The notes under the pieces were generated by a model that worked only from the letters and a program-made list of their open reading frames with translations, ran no database searches and was not told the origin of the DNA. The position numbers and the translations under genes were made by a program. 64,000 nt of DNA. Source: Vandiemenella viatica. Lineage: Eukaryota > Arthropoda > Insecta > Orthoptera > Morabidae. Numbering within the stretch: position 1 is the first letter of the stretch; each line of letters opens with the position of its first letter. Of the stretch, positions 1 through 12,997 are shown one piece after another. The stretch spans positions 49,640,610 through 49,704,609 of the forward strand of contig CM061920.1 in NCBI GenBank assembly GCA_031002005.1. Direction: 5' to 3'.

Positions 1-307
1 ATAACTCTCTCTCTTCTCTGCCTGTTTGTTACATACTATTAATTTCTTTCTTCCCAAAAGTTTCTGTTATCAGTTTATTTTGTCTTCTTTTTCTACATGC
101 CTTGCAGGCACAAATGAGACCTCAGGTGTAGCTATAGCTATAGCAGAGGCTGGTTTGATGGTAGAATGGTATAGTGATGGCTTTCCTGTCATATTAAGCT
201 CACTCAGTGTCGTTTGGGACAAATCTTACGTAACTTACAGCTTTCTATATCCAATTCTAGCAATGAAATTTTAAGTCCATGCTTACGAAGTCGCAGGTAA
301 CAGCTAG
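1..307 (+). mobile_element. Helitron 3' end (partial)
   Basis: The stretch ends with TACGAAGTCGCAGGTAACAG followed by CTAG and a T at 308. The same arrangement closes the complete Helitron ending at 22418 (CGAAGTCGTGGGTACCAG, then CTAG, then T). A short hairpin (TTAC/GTAA) lies just before the CTAG, as Helitron 3' ends require. The 5' end lies outside the window or is too diverged to see. An 82-codon open frame at 26-274 sits behind a good splice-acceptor-like tract (pyrimidines, then TGCAG at 102-106). It resembles no protein I recognise and is not called as a gene. Confidence 0.45.
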
Positions 308-559
308 TAGTAGATATATGTTAAAGGTGTAAAGTATACTTTCTAAGGAACAAAACTGCTATACAGGGGCGAAGTATAGGTTTCAATACCTTAACTGAAT
401 GTTACCTTGTAGAAAGTTCTGTTAAATTTGACTAAATAATTTTAAATGACCATTTGTTAGCCTGGATACCTCAACTGTAAAGTTTATTGGCCGCCACAAA
501 GCTTATTTGAACCAAAATCTGAGGAAAGGTTTCTTTTTATGAAAGCATGTCGAAATTCA

Positions 560-2000
560 ATTTTATGAAAAATTAGCAATTTATTCAATAGTCACATTTT
601 GAAGATAGTAGTTACAGTTGAGCAGGCAATCGAATGAAACATTTCCAAAAGATTGTAAATTATGAAGAGGGGAATCCACCGACCGACCCCTTTAGAAAAT
701 TTATAAGTTCATTATGGTTGCTAACACCCGAATCTGGTAAAAAAAATCGTCATGGCCGACACACGCTCCTAGCATGGCTTAACGGTTTCCAGCTCTTCCT
801 TGGTCTAACCAACACACACGAAACTTACCAGCACAGGTTAACTATGCACAAAGTTCCCAGTTTACAGACAAAAGAGGAATCGAAAGACAGCCAGACAGTC
901 TGAGCAGCTAGCTATATACCCTCAGCTGCATGATAGATATGTTCTACTGCTTACCAAAAATAGTGTGAAAAACTGTTATTATAGAATGTGTTTTAAAATT
1001 AACTTTGTGTAGCCTGGTCTTCAAGGTTTATAAAAAGTGTTTACTGAAAATTCTCAAATGATTAGCTTTCTTGTAAATGATTTTAGTTTACAGGTGCATT
1101 GGTAAAAAGTTTCCGAAAAGTAATTGGTGAACCCCCGAAATCTATCTTATTTATGCAACTATTTAGGTGACCCTGCTGAATTACAAATTATCCTGATAAA
1201 ATTTGTGTCATTATATTCTACGTTAATTCCTGATTCCAATGGTATAATTTTTATTATGATCAGTGGTGAAATAGCAAAGTTATGAGTCTAACAAAGATTG
1301 GCTTTAAATCTGTTTAGCAGATACTTGGTTTATGTTTACTAATTATTCAGGTGTTGTTTATATCGAAAAAGTGAAGTTGTCTGAATTTTCTTTGAATTTA
1401 ATTACTTGTTTTAACTAAGGTTTTATTTACGGAAGTGACTTGGTTTAATCACAAATTAATTTTGAATACTGCCACGTTGTGATTAATGATGAAATAACTT
1501 TAAAATTTATTTAACATCTGTTCTACTGCATGAAATGTTTTGAAATTTTAATATAGTATACTAGATTTTTCAGTCTTTTGGGAAATTTACTTTTTAGTTC
1601 TTGAAATTATCGAAAAAGTGCGGTAAAAAAATGTTGACAGTGAAGGTGTGCTCAACGAAGTGTTTAAAATTTTATTTACGTTATTTACACGGTCTGAAAC
1701 TACGGAATTTTACTGAAATTAACTTTCTTTCGGATTATTAAAATTTTAAAATTACTTTACTGCTTCGAAAAGTGTTAAGAATTAGTGAAATTATCACATA
1801 GCCAAAAATCGTTTGTTTACACATTGGATAATAATGGATTACCCTATTCCAGGTTAGTTTAAAAGTTCTTTCCTATTATAAATTGTTTATTTAACACTTG
1901 TATTATATGTTGAGTGACTTTACTGTTTTTAAATCAATCTATTTACCGAGTTGGCTTGCAGTATCAGCTTCTGCATGAAACGGGTTTATCATGTCCTGTA
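560..2000 (+). repeat. Diverged ~1.4 kb direct repeat, copy 1
   Basis: Segments of this stretch recur in the same order at 3550-4890. Shared words include TACAGTTGA...ATGAAGAGG (620-670 and 3562-3622), CTTTACTGC.TCGAAAAG (1753 and 4668), and GAGTTTAAAAGTTNTTT with the following TTATTA (about 1855 and 4768). The copies differ by many substitutions and indels. No coding capacity is visible. This is either an old tandem duplication with about 3 kb spacing or two copies of an unclassified interspersed repeat. Confidence 0.5.
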
Positions 2001-3329
2001 ATAGCAAACTGAAAAATTTAATGTTTACTGGGAAGATTACTCCCTCCCTTATGCTTTAAGCTACAAAAACTAGAATTTACCCAAATTCTAAGGTGCTTAC
2101 TACTTTACTTTTGATTTCACCTACAAAATTGTCCTTATTTTCCATAGTAGATAATGATTAAATATAAACAAGTGACAAAATATTGTACTTAAATTTACCC
2201 CATTTTTTAGAACAAAATTGTTTTTCTTATGGCTGCTAAATACATCTTACATTTACATCATCCTCTGATTGTTATATTACAATTTCGTTAGTCTGCTAAT
2301 CCCTTCTTTCTTTTACATTGCTTGGTGGCTGAGTGTTTATTTACTATTTAGCCTTGGTATTCAGGAAGATGTTCCAGCGATCCAGGTTTGCTTATATTGG
2401 GATGGTTCCTTTAAAAGGGTATGACAGAAACCCTGGCCCCAGCTTTTATGACTTTATTGTTGATAAGTCTTAAAGCCATAAGCATGAAAAAAACCCTTAT
2501 GTTTAACAGTTTTGAGTGTACGTTACCTCCTTTGAATAGGTTCACAGTTATTGCTTATGCTGCCGATTTTGAATACATGGGTGAGCTGTCTTAGCGTGTA
2601 AAGAGCACCCAAATGTAAAAGGGTTATATATAAAGAATATTTTAATTGTAGTTCATGTTCACCATTACAACTACACATAATTGCCATTTATGTTGATGCA
2701 CTGATTCGAACGTGTGGGAAAGGAGTTGTGTTACTGACAGTTTCCACGGTGTCCTCTTCTTTGTAACAGGTAACTCTTTGAACTTTCAGGGGCCAAAGAT
2801 GTGGGAGTCATATGTCAAGATATTGTGGCAATGTGGAGAATGTTTCAGGATCTGCAATAGAAATTTTTCAAGCAGATCGAGGATCTTATCAACCACATGT
2901 GGTTTAGGATTGTCCTGGTGCAGCACTACCCCTTTTGCTTCAGAACATTTTTTCTGATGACCTGTTCAAGTCTCAGTAATGTGTTACAGTATTATTTATT
3001 GCTGATCTGGAAAAATCTATCATGTATTTGACAGTATGAAGTAACTTTACAGGAATAAGGAAACTGTGTTGAAGCTGTTTACACATGTGCTACTGGGAAA
3101 TACACTTCATCTTTTGGCAAAGACATAAACCCACTGCAAAAGTGTTTAGTACATTTGTTGCATTTTGCTATCGTAAAAAAATGACTGAAAGATAATTTCG
3201 TGCGACTTTTAACAATGGGGAGAAGTGGAAACAGCAAGAAAACATTACAGTAAACGATTTAACCAAGATTTCAATAGACTTTCATAAATTTTGCAGTGCC
3301 AGTGGCATCTAATATCTGGGCGTCTCTCT

Positions 3330-4890
3330 CATAATTTGGCATTTTTAATGTAGTTTGTGGTGACTTTTCCAAAAAAGGGGAGTGCAAAATGTTAAGAGGA
3401 CATTATAATGAAGTAGTTAATCCAAATTTCAAATGGTTAGTACCGTTAATAGGCAAACCCCCTCCTTAGCAAAGAAAAGGTTACTATTCACTATGAGAAA
3501 TATGCACTGTTCAAGTAAAAATTTTCAATATATTTTCAAAGTCTCATCCAAAAGTCACAATTACAGTTGAAATTGGCTGTCGAACAAATAATTTCCTAAA
3601 TTGCAAGATATGAAGAGGAATAAAACTGAAGGACCCCTGTTAATAAATTTTCAAAGTTTCATTTTCACTGTTGATAAGTAACACATTACAAAAAAATTCA
3701 ACATGTCTGCCAAAATGGCATGGTTGACACCATTTCAGGGACTTGGGCGGCAGAGTGCTGCTCCTTGAAACACAGTGTGTGCTCCAAAACTTGTGATCCA
3801 AGTGATGGCATCTCTGACCCCTTTGCCGTTATATACCTATGGACCCATGACAAATGTAGCATCGCATTACTAAAAATAGATTGGAAAAATTCTGTGATCC
3901 CTGGTGTTCAAAATTTTTCAGTGTATAGTTCGTGTTATGTTGATTGATCAAGTTTATGACGGTTATAGCTCTAAAGTTACTCAGTTTGCTGTAAATAATT
4001 ATAATGTGAAACGGGTAGTAATACAATTTTTGTTTGCTCAAAGGTTTTCCCTCAGGCTGGTTGTTCGTTTCCACATTTTTGAACATTTTGTATGATTTTC
4101 CAATTTCAGGTTCCCAAACTTATGTTATCGTGTTCTATGATCCGTCCGGTTTACAATGGTATTACTTTTATTTTTATCCGTGGTGTATTTTAGAAGTTAT
4201 TAAACTTGCCAAAATCTAGGTGGTGTAACAAGAAGACTCCATTAGGCCAATTTTCTGTTTTATTGAAATTACTATTAGAAAGAATGTTTATTTTGAGAAA
4301 AGATCTTTGGCAAGGCCTCCTATTTTATTCATTCCACGTTTTGGAAGTGTTTTGATTTACTGACAGTTGTGAAATCGTTCAAAATTTCGATCTGTAGTTG
4401 TCTGTATATTTTTCTACTGCTTAATTACTTCTAAACTGATTTAGTGCTTATTTAACAGTGTGGAATGCTTCGAAACTTTTATATGTTGTGCAGTATTCTT
4501 TATTATTGTATAAAATTGGTTAGCTCCAAAAATTACTGAAAACATATTATGTGGTGTTGAAAATGCGAGTGTGTTTGACAAAGTTTTAAAATCGTGTTTA
4601 CTTTATTTATTCTGCCAGATTTATAGTGAATTTTACTTTCTCCCGGTTCGTTTTTATTATAAATGTACTTTACTGCATCGAAAAGAGTTGAAATATAGTG
4701 ATATGGCCTCGTAACAAAACTCGATTGTTTACAAGTTGAACTATTGAGGATTTTAATGATTTAGGTGAGTTTAAAAGTTGTTTTTTTATTATTAATTGTC
4801 TACTTAAAGCTGTTATTACATGTTGATTTACTTTTCTGACTTTAAATCGCCCTATATTTGGCTATAAGCTGCAGTATCTGCTTCTGTTTG
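3330..4890 (+). repeat. Diverged direct repeat, copy 2, plus a module shared with 62390-62560
   Basis: Positions 3550-4890 match 560-2000. The preceding piece (3330-3470: GGCATTTTTAAT, GTGACTTTTCC, GCAAAATGT.AAGAGGACAT) recurs at 62390-62560. The family is therefore interspersed and not just locally duplicated. Nothing codes for a recognisable protein. Between the two copies, 2000-3330 holds short open frames only; one at 2712-2957 (81 codons) resembles nothing I know. Confidence 0.45.
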
Positions 4891-5689
4891 TTTCCCGTCC
4901 CCCATATCCTGTAGTGATGAGGTTCAAAATTTTTCAAGTTCTGAGATACTTACACCATCCCCTATGCCGTGTAGCTAAGAAATGTAGAATTTAACAAATT
5001 CTAAGGTGCTTACAATTAACTACAATTTGGGTAGTGACAACATTGTCAATTTTAGAATAGCATAAATTGCAACAATTAATTTCTTAATGCACCTTTATTT
5101 TGAATTGCAGCAGGGCTAAGACACGTGCCATAATAAATCAACTGTATTGCAATGTAAAGTTAGCAGTTGTGGATAGTTTAAAATGCTGTATGGATTTCAC
5201 AATCAAATTGCAGTGACAATAAAAACCTTTAATATACACATTAAGCTCTAAGTTACTTACCGTAAATATCACAATTCTTTTATTCCTATTGATGATTCAA
5301 TATATTATTTTGTAGTTTGAGTAACTAATTACTAAAAGTGAGTAACTATAACCAAAGACAAATACAATATATACAATTCAAAGATTAGTATATTCATCTT
5401 TGGTCAAACTGTTTAAACGCATAATTTTTACAGTAAATTAAATATTAGTATTGATCATTATGTTTGATTCAGGTATTCCGTTTATTTACTGCATTCCAGA
5501 AAACTGAAAAACTAAATATTCGAGGTCAAAATATTAAACAATCCTGTGTGAATTTTGTCATGTTTATGCGGAAGTAGTGCATGTCTGAAGTGTATGATCC
5601 ATGGCCTATAATTTTCCACATAAAAAGGATTTAATTGCCTGTTCCTTCCAAAGGTACATACAAATCATTAGCCATTTTAGGAAATTTTG

Positions 5690-6200
5690 ATCCTGACCAT
5701 TAGCTCTAAAAACTTTAAAACCACATCCGAATTACTGTGGTACTTATTGCGTGGTACCCGTTCAAATAAAGACACACACGCAGCTTGCTTACAGATTTAT
5801 AATAGTATAGATATAATTTCCTATGCTCATTCACTGACTCACCTCGATAGCTGTTGGCTGGAGAACAGTATCACATCATCCTTCGCTTGCAAAACAGTGA
5901 CCAGAGATACCATTAGAAGAAATTCATGGTTATGTCCACAATTTAATAGTTAAGCAACTGCTACGAAATTAATTGCCATAATACATTCATAAGTTTGCTT
6001 TTCGAAGCATTTCATAGGTTTTTTTTTTCCTAATTGATAAATTTTGCAGCTGAAAAAACGCGGTTCTGTTTATCAGTAACATGTTGCTGATGAAAGCAAC
6101 TTAAAAAAACATTTAAAAATTAAATTACTCATGGTCTATGTTGTAACCACAAATACCAATTGTCATTTCGGCTTAGGATAAATTTTAATTTAATTAAAGC
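5690..6200 (+). repeat. Interspersed repeat also present at 56480-57350
   Basis: The words ATAGCTGTTGGCTGGAGAAC (5845), GAAATTAATTGCCATAATAC (5965) and TTGCTTTTCGAAGCATTT (5996) recur in the same order as ATAGCTATTGGTTAGAGAAC (56502), GAAATTAATTGCCATAATAC (57162) and TTGCTTTTCGTAGCATTT (57192). Spacing is much shorter here, so this copy carries an internal deletion or the other carries insertions. No protein is recognised. Confidence 0.5.
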
Positions 6201-6596
6201 TTTCATTAATCTTTTTGCTTAGCGATAGCATTACAGTTTATTTGCTCTTTAGGTATTTTACTGACCACTTTCATTAATGGTATTTGTTTATGTTCTCTGT
6301 GCGTGAGTTATCAGGTTATTTTAAGTGGGCATCAAACCATATATCAATTATTCTGGCAATTCATTTCTTCGGAGTTGCTCAACTGTTTAATAATAGGGAA
6401 TGTATAATAAGTTCTCTGGCTGTTACAGATACTATGACCAATGATTACACTGAGTGTTTGCCCAGTCTCAATAAAAAACAGCGTGATGACTTCAAAGCTA
6501 ACAGGATTTTTTTTTTTTAAACTATTAGGTTTCAAATTCAAGTCAAGTTTGTATTTAAGCAATTATACGATTGTGCTATCATCCCTGCTTGTTTTT

Positions 6597-6765
6597 AATA
6601 CCTACCTCTATTAATGCTTCTGAGTTCTTCAAGCTCAAGAGATTTTAGTGTTTATATTTGGTCAAATCAGGTAAACCTGTCACAATCTTTCATCCTAAAA
6701 ACTGGAACTATTCTAGACCCATGATGATATGCAAAAAGTGGTCATGGGCTTACACTGGTGTGTAT
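6597..6765 (+). repeat. Interspersed repeat, copy also at 24277-24455
   Basis: About 170 bp run in parallel with 24277-24455: TTCTGAGTTCTTC, then TCAGGTAAACCT, ATAATCTTT/ACAATCTTT, CCTAAAAACT, TCTAGACCC/CCTAGACCC and GGGCTTACAC/GCGCTTACAC. The direct orientation and the lack of coding suggest a fragment of a transposon end. The class is not recognised. Confidence 0.55.
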
Positions 6766-6947
6766 AATAGTTTGAGTTAGCTGGTTTGAGTATTATGTAT
6801 TCATGAATTTAGTTTCTTTTTTTTTTTTTTTATTATTATTATTTTTATTTTTAAAAAAATCGACTTAGAAATTTTTTCCTTGCAGGTTAACGTTTATTTG
6901 GTGGCAACTTTTCAGCATATGTATATTTAATACTGTTTTGTTGACAG

Positions 6948-7074
6948 GTGTGTTGAACAGGTGGAAGAAGTCATAAAAGAAGCTGAAAACTCGGAAAGTG
7001 AGTCTGAAAGTAGTCAGAAATCTCAGACAGGTAAAGATTTTGAAATGGTGGAGAGAGAAGAAGTAGAATCTTAA
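6948..7074 (+). CDS. Possible terminal coding exon of an unidentified host gene
   Basis: A pyrimidine-rich tract ends in TTGACAG (acceptor AG at 6946-6947). After one phase base, an open frame of 41 codons runs from 6949 to a TAA at 7072-7074. The same frame has a stop just upstream at 6928-6930, so the frame cannot extend back except by splicing. A second acceptor (GAACAG, AG at 6959-6960) would give the same frame. The encoded tail is strongly acidic: a short helix-like stretch (VEEVIKEAE), a serine/glutamate run (SESESESS), and an end reading DFEMVEREEVES. An AATAAA lies at 7109-7114, 35 bases after the stop. Acidic Ser/Glu tails are common at protein ends, so the family cannot be named. 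No upstream exon was identified, and chance remains possible. Confidence 0.4.
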
Positions 7075-7108
7075 CAGCTCATGTTCTCAAACATTATTTA
7101 AATGGTGA

Positions 7109-7114
7109 AATAAA
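7109..7114 (+). promoter_or_regulatory. AATAAA polyadenylation signal
   Basis: Canonical hexamer 35 bases after the TAA of the candidate terminal exon. It supports that exon but is a common word in AT-rich DNA. Confidence 0.3.
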
Positions 7115-8980
7115 CCTTAAGGGCTGCTGTGGGGCTCAGTTTGAATTTGGGTAAAACTTTCTATTGATTTTGTATCTGCAGAGACTGGCAGATAACATGA
7201 TTAAGATAGTGACTTTTAAAAGTGGTTGGATATTTGGAGCAGTCTTGTATTGCTTTGCTGATCTTTCTACTTCGACACCTTGGCTTACAACCACTGTGCA
7301 CAGTGTAGCAGGCAACAAGTGTCAATGTTTGGTTGTAGTAGAAACCAAAAATTTTTCTGTGAAACTGGTTAACAGCTGCTGGGCAGCATGTTACTGTGGT
7401 GAAATATTCTTTATGCAAGCAGGAGCGTATCTTGTTACATACTTATGTAATAAAGTACTACAAAATCGAGGCACCAATTTGCTTATCTGCTGCTGGATAA
7501 ATATTAAATCTGTGTAGCAGAAAGTGTTGATTGGGGAAAGGGCATTTTTTTAAATATGCAAAGCAGCGATATTTAACATTACTTAATTTATTAGAAGTTT
7601 CTATTATTCAGTCGTGGGAAGAGTAATGAGATTTATACTAATAGTGGTTCAGTTTTCATTATATGTAACAAATTTTACCACTGTCTTAGTTCTCAGACTG
7701 TTTCTCTAAAAATGAAAATAGAAGAGACTAAATAGTTGTATCCTATAGTTGCGGGTGGGGGGGATCGCAGAAACGTCACCAAGAACCTCAAAGCACCATT
7801 TTTAAAACCAAACTCTTCATCATTACTTGAAATAGTATTAGCTACTATTTCAAAGCTTAAAATGATTACTGAGTTTTTATTAATATATTTATTACTGTTC
7901 TGAAGATTTAGTGGAAGTAAAAGATGCTGGATAACCCATAAAAATATAGGAATCAAGCACAGCTTACTGGAGACATTTAATTTGCTTTTTTGGGCATCAA
8001 TGTTATGTCGCTATCTTTGGTACTACAGTTGGAAATTCCATACATATGTTCTGAGGTTCTTAGTAATGCTGACTTGTCTTTACCTTCTCTTATATTTTGG
8101 ATATTACCAATTGATGTCGATTATTAAATGATGAATTCTGTGGTGTAATGGACATCAACTGTGTTGCCTTTACAAAACTTTTTTTTTTATATATGGATTT
8201 ACCTATTTTCTGTAATAGTTTTGATAAATTTAAGTAGATGCAATTTATTTTCTTAAAGTGTTTTCTGAGTCAATATGTTGATTTGGTTTCCTTCAATTCT
8301 GCATTTTTTATGTGCTGCTGTTTCAGAAGTCTGTAATTAAAGCTGTATCATTATGGTGCTTCTGATGAAACTAGGGTTATGTGGATGATGATCATATATT
8401 ATTTATCTGATGTTTTTGTATTTTATTTCTGTTATTTATGTGCATTCAGATTAGTGGGAACACAATTATAATTGTTCCGCAATGAATTAGCACCAATGTG
8501 TACAGTGATACTTTAATCTCATATTTGAGATTAAAAAAATATTTTAGTTGCATTAAAAGTACGTATTTTGAATTAAAATGTGGATTTATTTTAGAAATTT
8601 TAGTACAGATTTCCCACCCAATTCCAGATATCTTGTTTTCCCATTTTATATATTATATTCATTAACAGTCACTGAAATGAGGATTCTGAACAAAGCTCTG
8701 GATTTTACTGTGAAGGTGAATGTTTGAAACAGCTAATATCCGTTGGTCCACTCAGCCTGCTGTCATGTGAATACTGAGGAAGAAATTTCATGTGAATAAA
8801 TGCCTGGTGCCTAGTGCATGTTACTTTTCACTATGGTTGTATGTTGTGAATAGGAATATACAGTTAAACATTAGTGGATCTTCCTCCCTACCAATAGTGA
8901 ACCTTCCCCCTCCCTCCCCTTTAGGTTTGCCACCTTTTTTGCAACAACAAGAGCGCATTTGTGGTTTTGGAAGGCAAAAA
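7115..8980. other. AT-rich stretch, no gene recognised
   Basis: Only chance-length open frames on both strands (for example 7164-7517 plus strand, 117 codons, with no recognisable motif). No splice-bounded exon or terminal repeat could be supported. Confidence 0.5.
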
Positions 8981-9323
8981 TAGAGACAACCGGGAAAAAA
9001 ACCTTGAATTTACACAATTGGGAAAAAACCGGGAAAAGCCTTGAATTTTAGACTACAACCTGGAATTTTAATCATTTTCAATATATTCATTTTATATTGT
9101 TAAAAATTTGTCATTGTTTGTTTCAATTTAAATCGACGCAATATTACCATTCGAATCAAAATAGGCCTAACTAACCTATATACGAGTATGTGGAATAGTG
9201 AAATATATTATTTCATATGGGAGTATTTTTGTTTTCAAATAGTTACTTAAAGATAAAAAATTAAAGTTCAAGACTGCCAAACTGCCAAATTTAAGAACAC
9301 ATGTTAGTATTTAATGTTGGCAG

Positions 9324-10076
9324 TAGGGTTGCCAACTTTTCACATTTCAACGACCGGACAAATGCCGAATATGCCGATTTTTCATATATCCACGACCGGC
9401 CATTTGCCCACAGGGAGGGGGGGGGGGGAGTGTTGTGTGTTGTATAAAGTAAAATTTATGGGACAATTCTTGTTTATTTTTTATAAATAATGTTTACGAC
9501 AATCGTGAACTAAAAAATAACAAAAACCTCTGCGGAAGAAATCGTGTTTCACCGTTTGTCGTCAAATTTCACAGTAAAAGTTATTTTACACATTTTACGA
9601 TATGCGGTACCATCGTTTCTCTTACGCATCAAGTTTTAAGCCAGTCATTTGGCAACCAATTGTCCCTGAAGTGACAGGAGCGTATCTGATTTTTTATGGT
9701 AGGCTACTCAATTATGTATTTGAAAAGTACAAATTAATAACACTAATCATTCTTTAATTCTCCACAAACAAAACGAGCATGACGTTCCGTCTTCGACATA
9801 GTGTAGGTAACTGAAACAATAAACCAGTCGCTTCACAATAATCAGATAGGTATGCAACTAACTTCCATAAATGTTTAAACACAGAGCAAAACAATTGAAT
9901 TATGTTTAGCGAAAGGGGGAATAAGGAGTGAGGTGTGGCGATCCTGTTTACTTCCTATACATCTGGAGAAACCATCAACTGGTAATTTTTAAAATTTCTT
10001 AATAACCGGACGTTTAGTGCCCGGTCACATGTAGAACAGTAAAGGACGATTGAAAACCGGATGGTTGACAACCCTA
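9324..10076. mobile_element. Non-autonomous hAT-like MITE, 753 bp
   Basis: Terminal inverted repeats begin TAGGGTTGCCAAC on the left and, read inward, TAGGGTTGTCAACC on the right, with further similarity around an ACCGGA/ACCGGT-type core. The flanks are GTTGGCAG (9316-9323) and GTTGGTAG (10077-10084), an 8-bp target duplication with one later change. The length of the duplication points to the hAT superfamily. It carries no transposase. It sits upstream of the BED exon of the surrounding hAT and is therefore younger than that element. A run of 12 G lies at about 9418-9429. Confidence 0.85.
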
Positions 10077-10162
10077 GTTGGTAGTAATGTATAACAAAGT
10101 TGAATGAGCGAGTCTGTACAAATTGTAACAAAAAGTTTATTTGAACCATTTTATTTTAAAAA

Positions 10163-12997
10163 ATGCCGAAATCGCACCCAAGCACAACTAAATATCAAAA
10201 GTGATACGAGAATCTGTTTCTGTGGGTAGCACCTGATCCAAATGACAATACAAATGCTATTTGCATTTGGTGCAAAAAAACGATCAATGTTTCGATCATG
10301 GGAAAAAGTGCTTTACAAAGTCACTCTGAGAGTAAAAAACATAAAGGTTTTAGTGCAAATTCACAGAAGACGTTTTACCATTGGATGCATTTATGAAAAA
10401 GTTTGAAACTTCAAAGATGAAATCGAACACGAATAACATTGGATCAGTTCAAGGTATTTTCTGATTTATCTGTACGCTATTTTTAATGCTTTCAAGTTGT
10501 CCAGTTTTTATTCTGTCTCTAAGTGCCTATATCTCTGTGAAAAATATTCAATTAATTGTTTGTAAAAAGAATGATATAGTTATTGTTTACAATAATAGAA
10601 TCAATCGACTTTCATTATCGGTACATTGTAAATTACGATACGAATATTAGTTCCGTTATATTTTCGCTTGAAATTCAAAATTAGGATACAAATAAACATA
10701 AATATAATTTAGATTGTATTTCAATTTTTCATTATTTGTTTTTTTAATGAGATTTTGCTATACATAATTTGCAATTTAAAAATATATAAAAAGTTTATGC
10801 GCACATATATTTTACTTAAAGTTTCATTATTACTGCTATCATTATTCGGCATAGCAAACATTTAAAACCCTTCAACAGAACCGTCACAACAGAGTCCCGA
10901 ATCCGTACCGACGGTGGAAGTCGAGTGTCTATTGTACTTAATTTTTAACCTAAAATGAACATTATTATTCTCTCATTGTATATTGCTTACTAGCTACTAA
11001 ACGTCATTTATTGTTTTTATAGCGAATCCAGTACATAATGGAACAGTATCCTCTAAGCAACAGAACGAGCCGAAGAAGCAATCGGTAATGCAGTCATACC
11101 TACTCTCAGAACAGGTTACACGAGCTGAAATCCTGTGGTGTTTGCGCACCATTAGGAGTCACTTGTCAATTCGGAGTTCAGCGGATTGTATGGCGTTATT
11201 TACTTCATTATTTCCGGACAGTCAAATTGCAAGTAAGATGCAATTACAAAAATCGAAAATTTGTTACAGCATCGTCTATGGGATTGCTCCATACTTAAAG
11301 AGTAAACTTGTCGATTTAATTGAAAAATGTGATTTGGTTGTGTTAGAATTCGATGAAAGTATGAATACTGTTTCTAGAACGACTCAATTGGATGTGCATA
11401 TCCGATTTTGGGACCACGAGAAATCATTAGTATCGACACGATATTACGATTCCATTTTTTTAAAGCGCACAAGGGCAAATGACTTGCTTAAAGGTTTAAC
11501 CGGTTCATTTGGTTTAGAAAATATTAACAAAATTGTGCAGCTGTTCATGGATGGACCAAATGTAAATTTAAAACTTTTTAATGACTTTAACAAGGAACCT
11601 TCGATGGCTTACAGCTTTTGCAAGTTGGTAGCTGTAGTTTGCACATTGTCCACGGCGCATTCAAAACAGGCATATCTGAAACCAAGTGGGAAATTGTGTC
11701 ATTTTTGAGAGCATCTCATAATTTATTTTATGACTCGCCTGCACGAAAGGCACAATATATGGAAATAACTAAATCTTCATCCTTTCCGGAATCATTCTGT
11801 GGAACACGATGGGTGGAAAATGCCAGTGCTGCTGAGAAAGCCGTGGAAATTCTGGAGAATATTCGAGCATATATTACTGAAACAAAGAAAGAAAAAAACA
11901 CTTCTACATCACAGATTTTAAAATTGTGTCAGTGACAAATTACTAGGTCCGAAATTGACTTTCTTTAGTTCAACAGCCCATTTGCTGGAACCTTTTTTAC
12001 ATGATTTTCAGAGTGACGTCCCGATGGCTCCACTTTTATATGACGAATTGAACAATCTTTTGAACACTTTGATGCAACGGGTAATTAAACCGGATGTCCT
12101 TAAAAGCACTAAATCTTTGATGAAAATCGACTTACAGGATACAAAGAATTTGATTTTTGCAAAAGATTTCGATTTGGACTTCGCTACAAGAAGTGCACTA
12201 AAGAAAGTCAAAGAAGTTTCTGAAAAGGAATTCTTGTATTTAAAAGAAAGCATGCGATCATGTATTATTGCTATAATTCAAAAACTTCAAGAACGATCGC
12301 CACTAAAATATAACTTAACACGTGCAATTTCCTGCTTGAATCCAGCGAATGCATTAATACACGAAACAGTGCAAAAAAGATTGACCTTATGTCTTGATAT
12401 TTTGGTAACAAATGGAAGAATGTCAGGTTCCAAGGCAGACCGTGTGAAGTGTGAGTTTCTTGATCTTTGCAGGGACAAAAGAATTCAAGAACAGTTGAAA
12501 TCCTTCAAGAGAAGCGAAGGTCGCCTAGATCAGTTTTGGGTTGATATAATCAACATGTCTTTGAAGCCCTGTCCAAACTTCCGCGACTTTATGCAATTGA
12601 TTTTTGATAATTTCACATGGAAACGCTTCTGTTGAACGAGGTTTTTCCATAAACTCCGAGTGTATTATTGAAAATCAAAGTAAAAAAAGCCTTGTTGCTC
12701 AAAGGTACATTTATGACGCAGTCCAGACTGCTGGTGGAGTTCACTCTTTTAACATCGATAAAAGTTTGATACAATATTTTCGCAAATGCTCATTCTTTGT
12801 ACAAAGATGATATGAAGAATCAGAAAAATGAAATCGCAAAACAAAATGAGGAACGATTGATGAACAAGCGAAAGCAGGATGAGATCAAAGAATTGGAAGC
12901 AAAAAGGAGCAAAATCAAAAATCTCAATAGAGATAGAACATTTAAAAAAATAACTTTTTCATTAATTTATATCAAATACAGTATAAGTACATTATAA
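10163..12997 (+). pseudogene. hAT transposase with BED zinc finger, two exons, inactivated
   Basis: Exon 1 starts with ATG at 10163 and encodes a BED-type finger (WVAP..., CIWC as the Cys pair, HSESKKH as the His pair), but a TGA interrupts it at codon 13 and further stops follow. A GT at 10454 and an AG at 11021-11022 define a plausible intron; joining 10453 to 11023 keeps the frame (VQ/ANPVHNG). The long exon carries hAT blocks: LDVHIRFWD, LFMDGPNVN, the GSCSLHIVHGAFKTG motif, CGTRWVEN and the dimerisation block SHGNASVERGFSIN, followed by a basic coiled-coil tail (KNQKNEIAKQNEERL). The gene is dead: it shifts frame near 11615 and 11930 and again around 12600 and 12800. In hATs the BED finger binds the element's subterminal repeats and the RNase H-like fold cuts DNA in the nucleus; here only the relics remain. 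Confidence 0.85.
10454..11022 (+). other. Intron of the hAT transposase
   Basis: AAG/GTATTT donor after 10453 and TTTTTATAG acceptor ending at 11022. The two flanking coding segments join in frame (phase 1). The intron is AT-rich with a pyrimidine tract before the acceptor. Confidence 0.6.

Noticed and set aside
26..274. 82-codon open frame behind an acceptor-like tract
   Set aside because: No recognisable motif, and the segment leads into a Helitron 3' end.
2712..2957. 81-codon frame with a Cys-rich middle (CGECFRIC)
   Set aside because: No splice-site support, no known domain, surrounded by interspersed repeat sequence.
7164..7517. 117-codon open frame
   Set aside because: Composition is ordinary, frames overlap on both strands, and no domain or signal is visible.
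9418..9429. G run as a functional quadruplex
   Set aside because: A single short run within a MITE with no second tract nearby.
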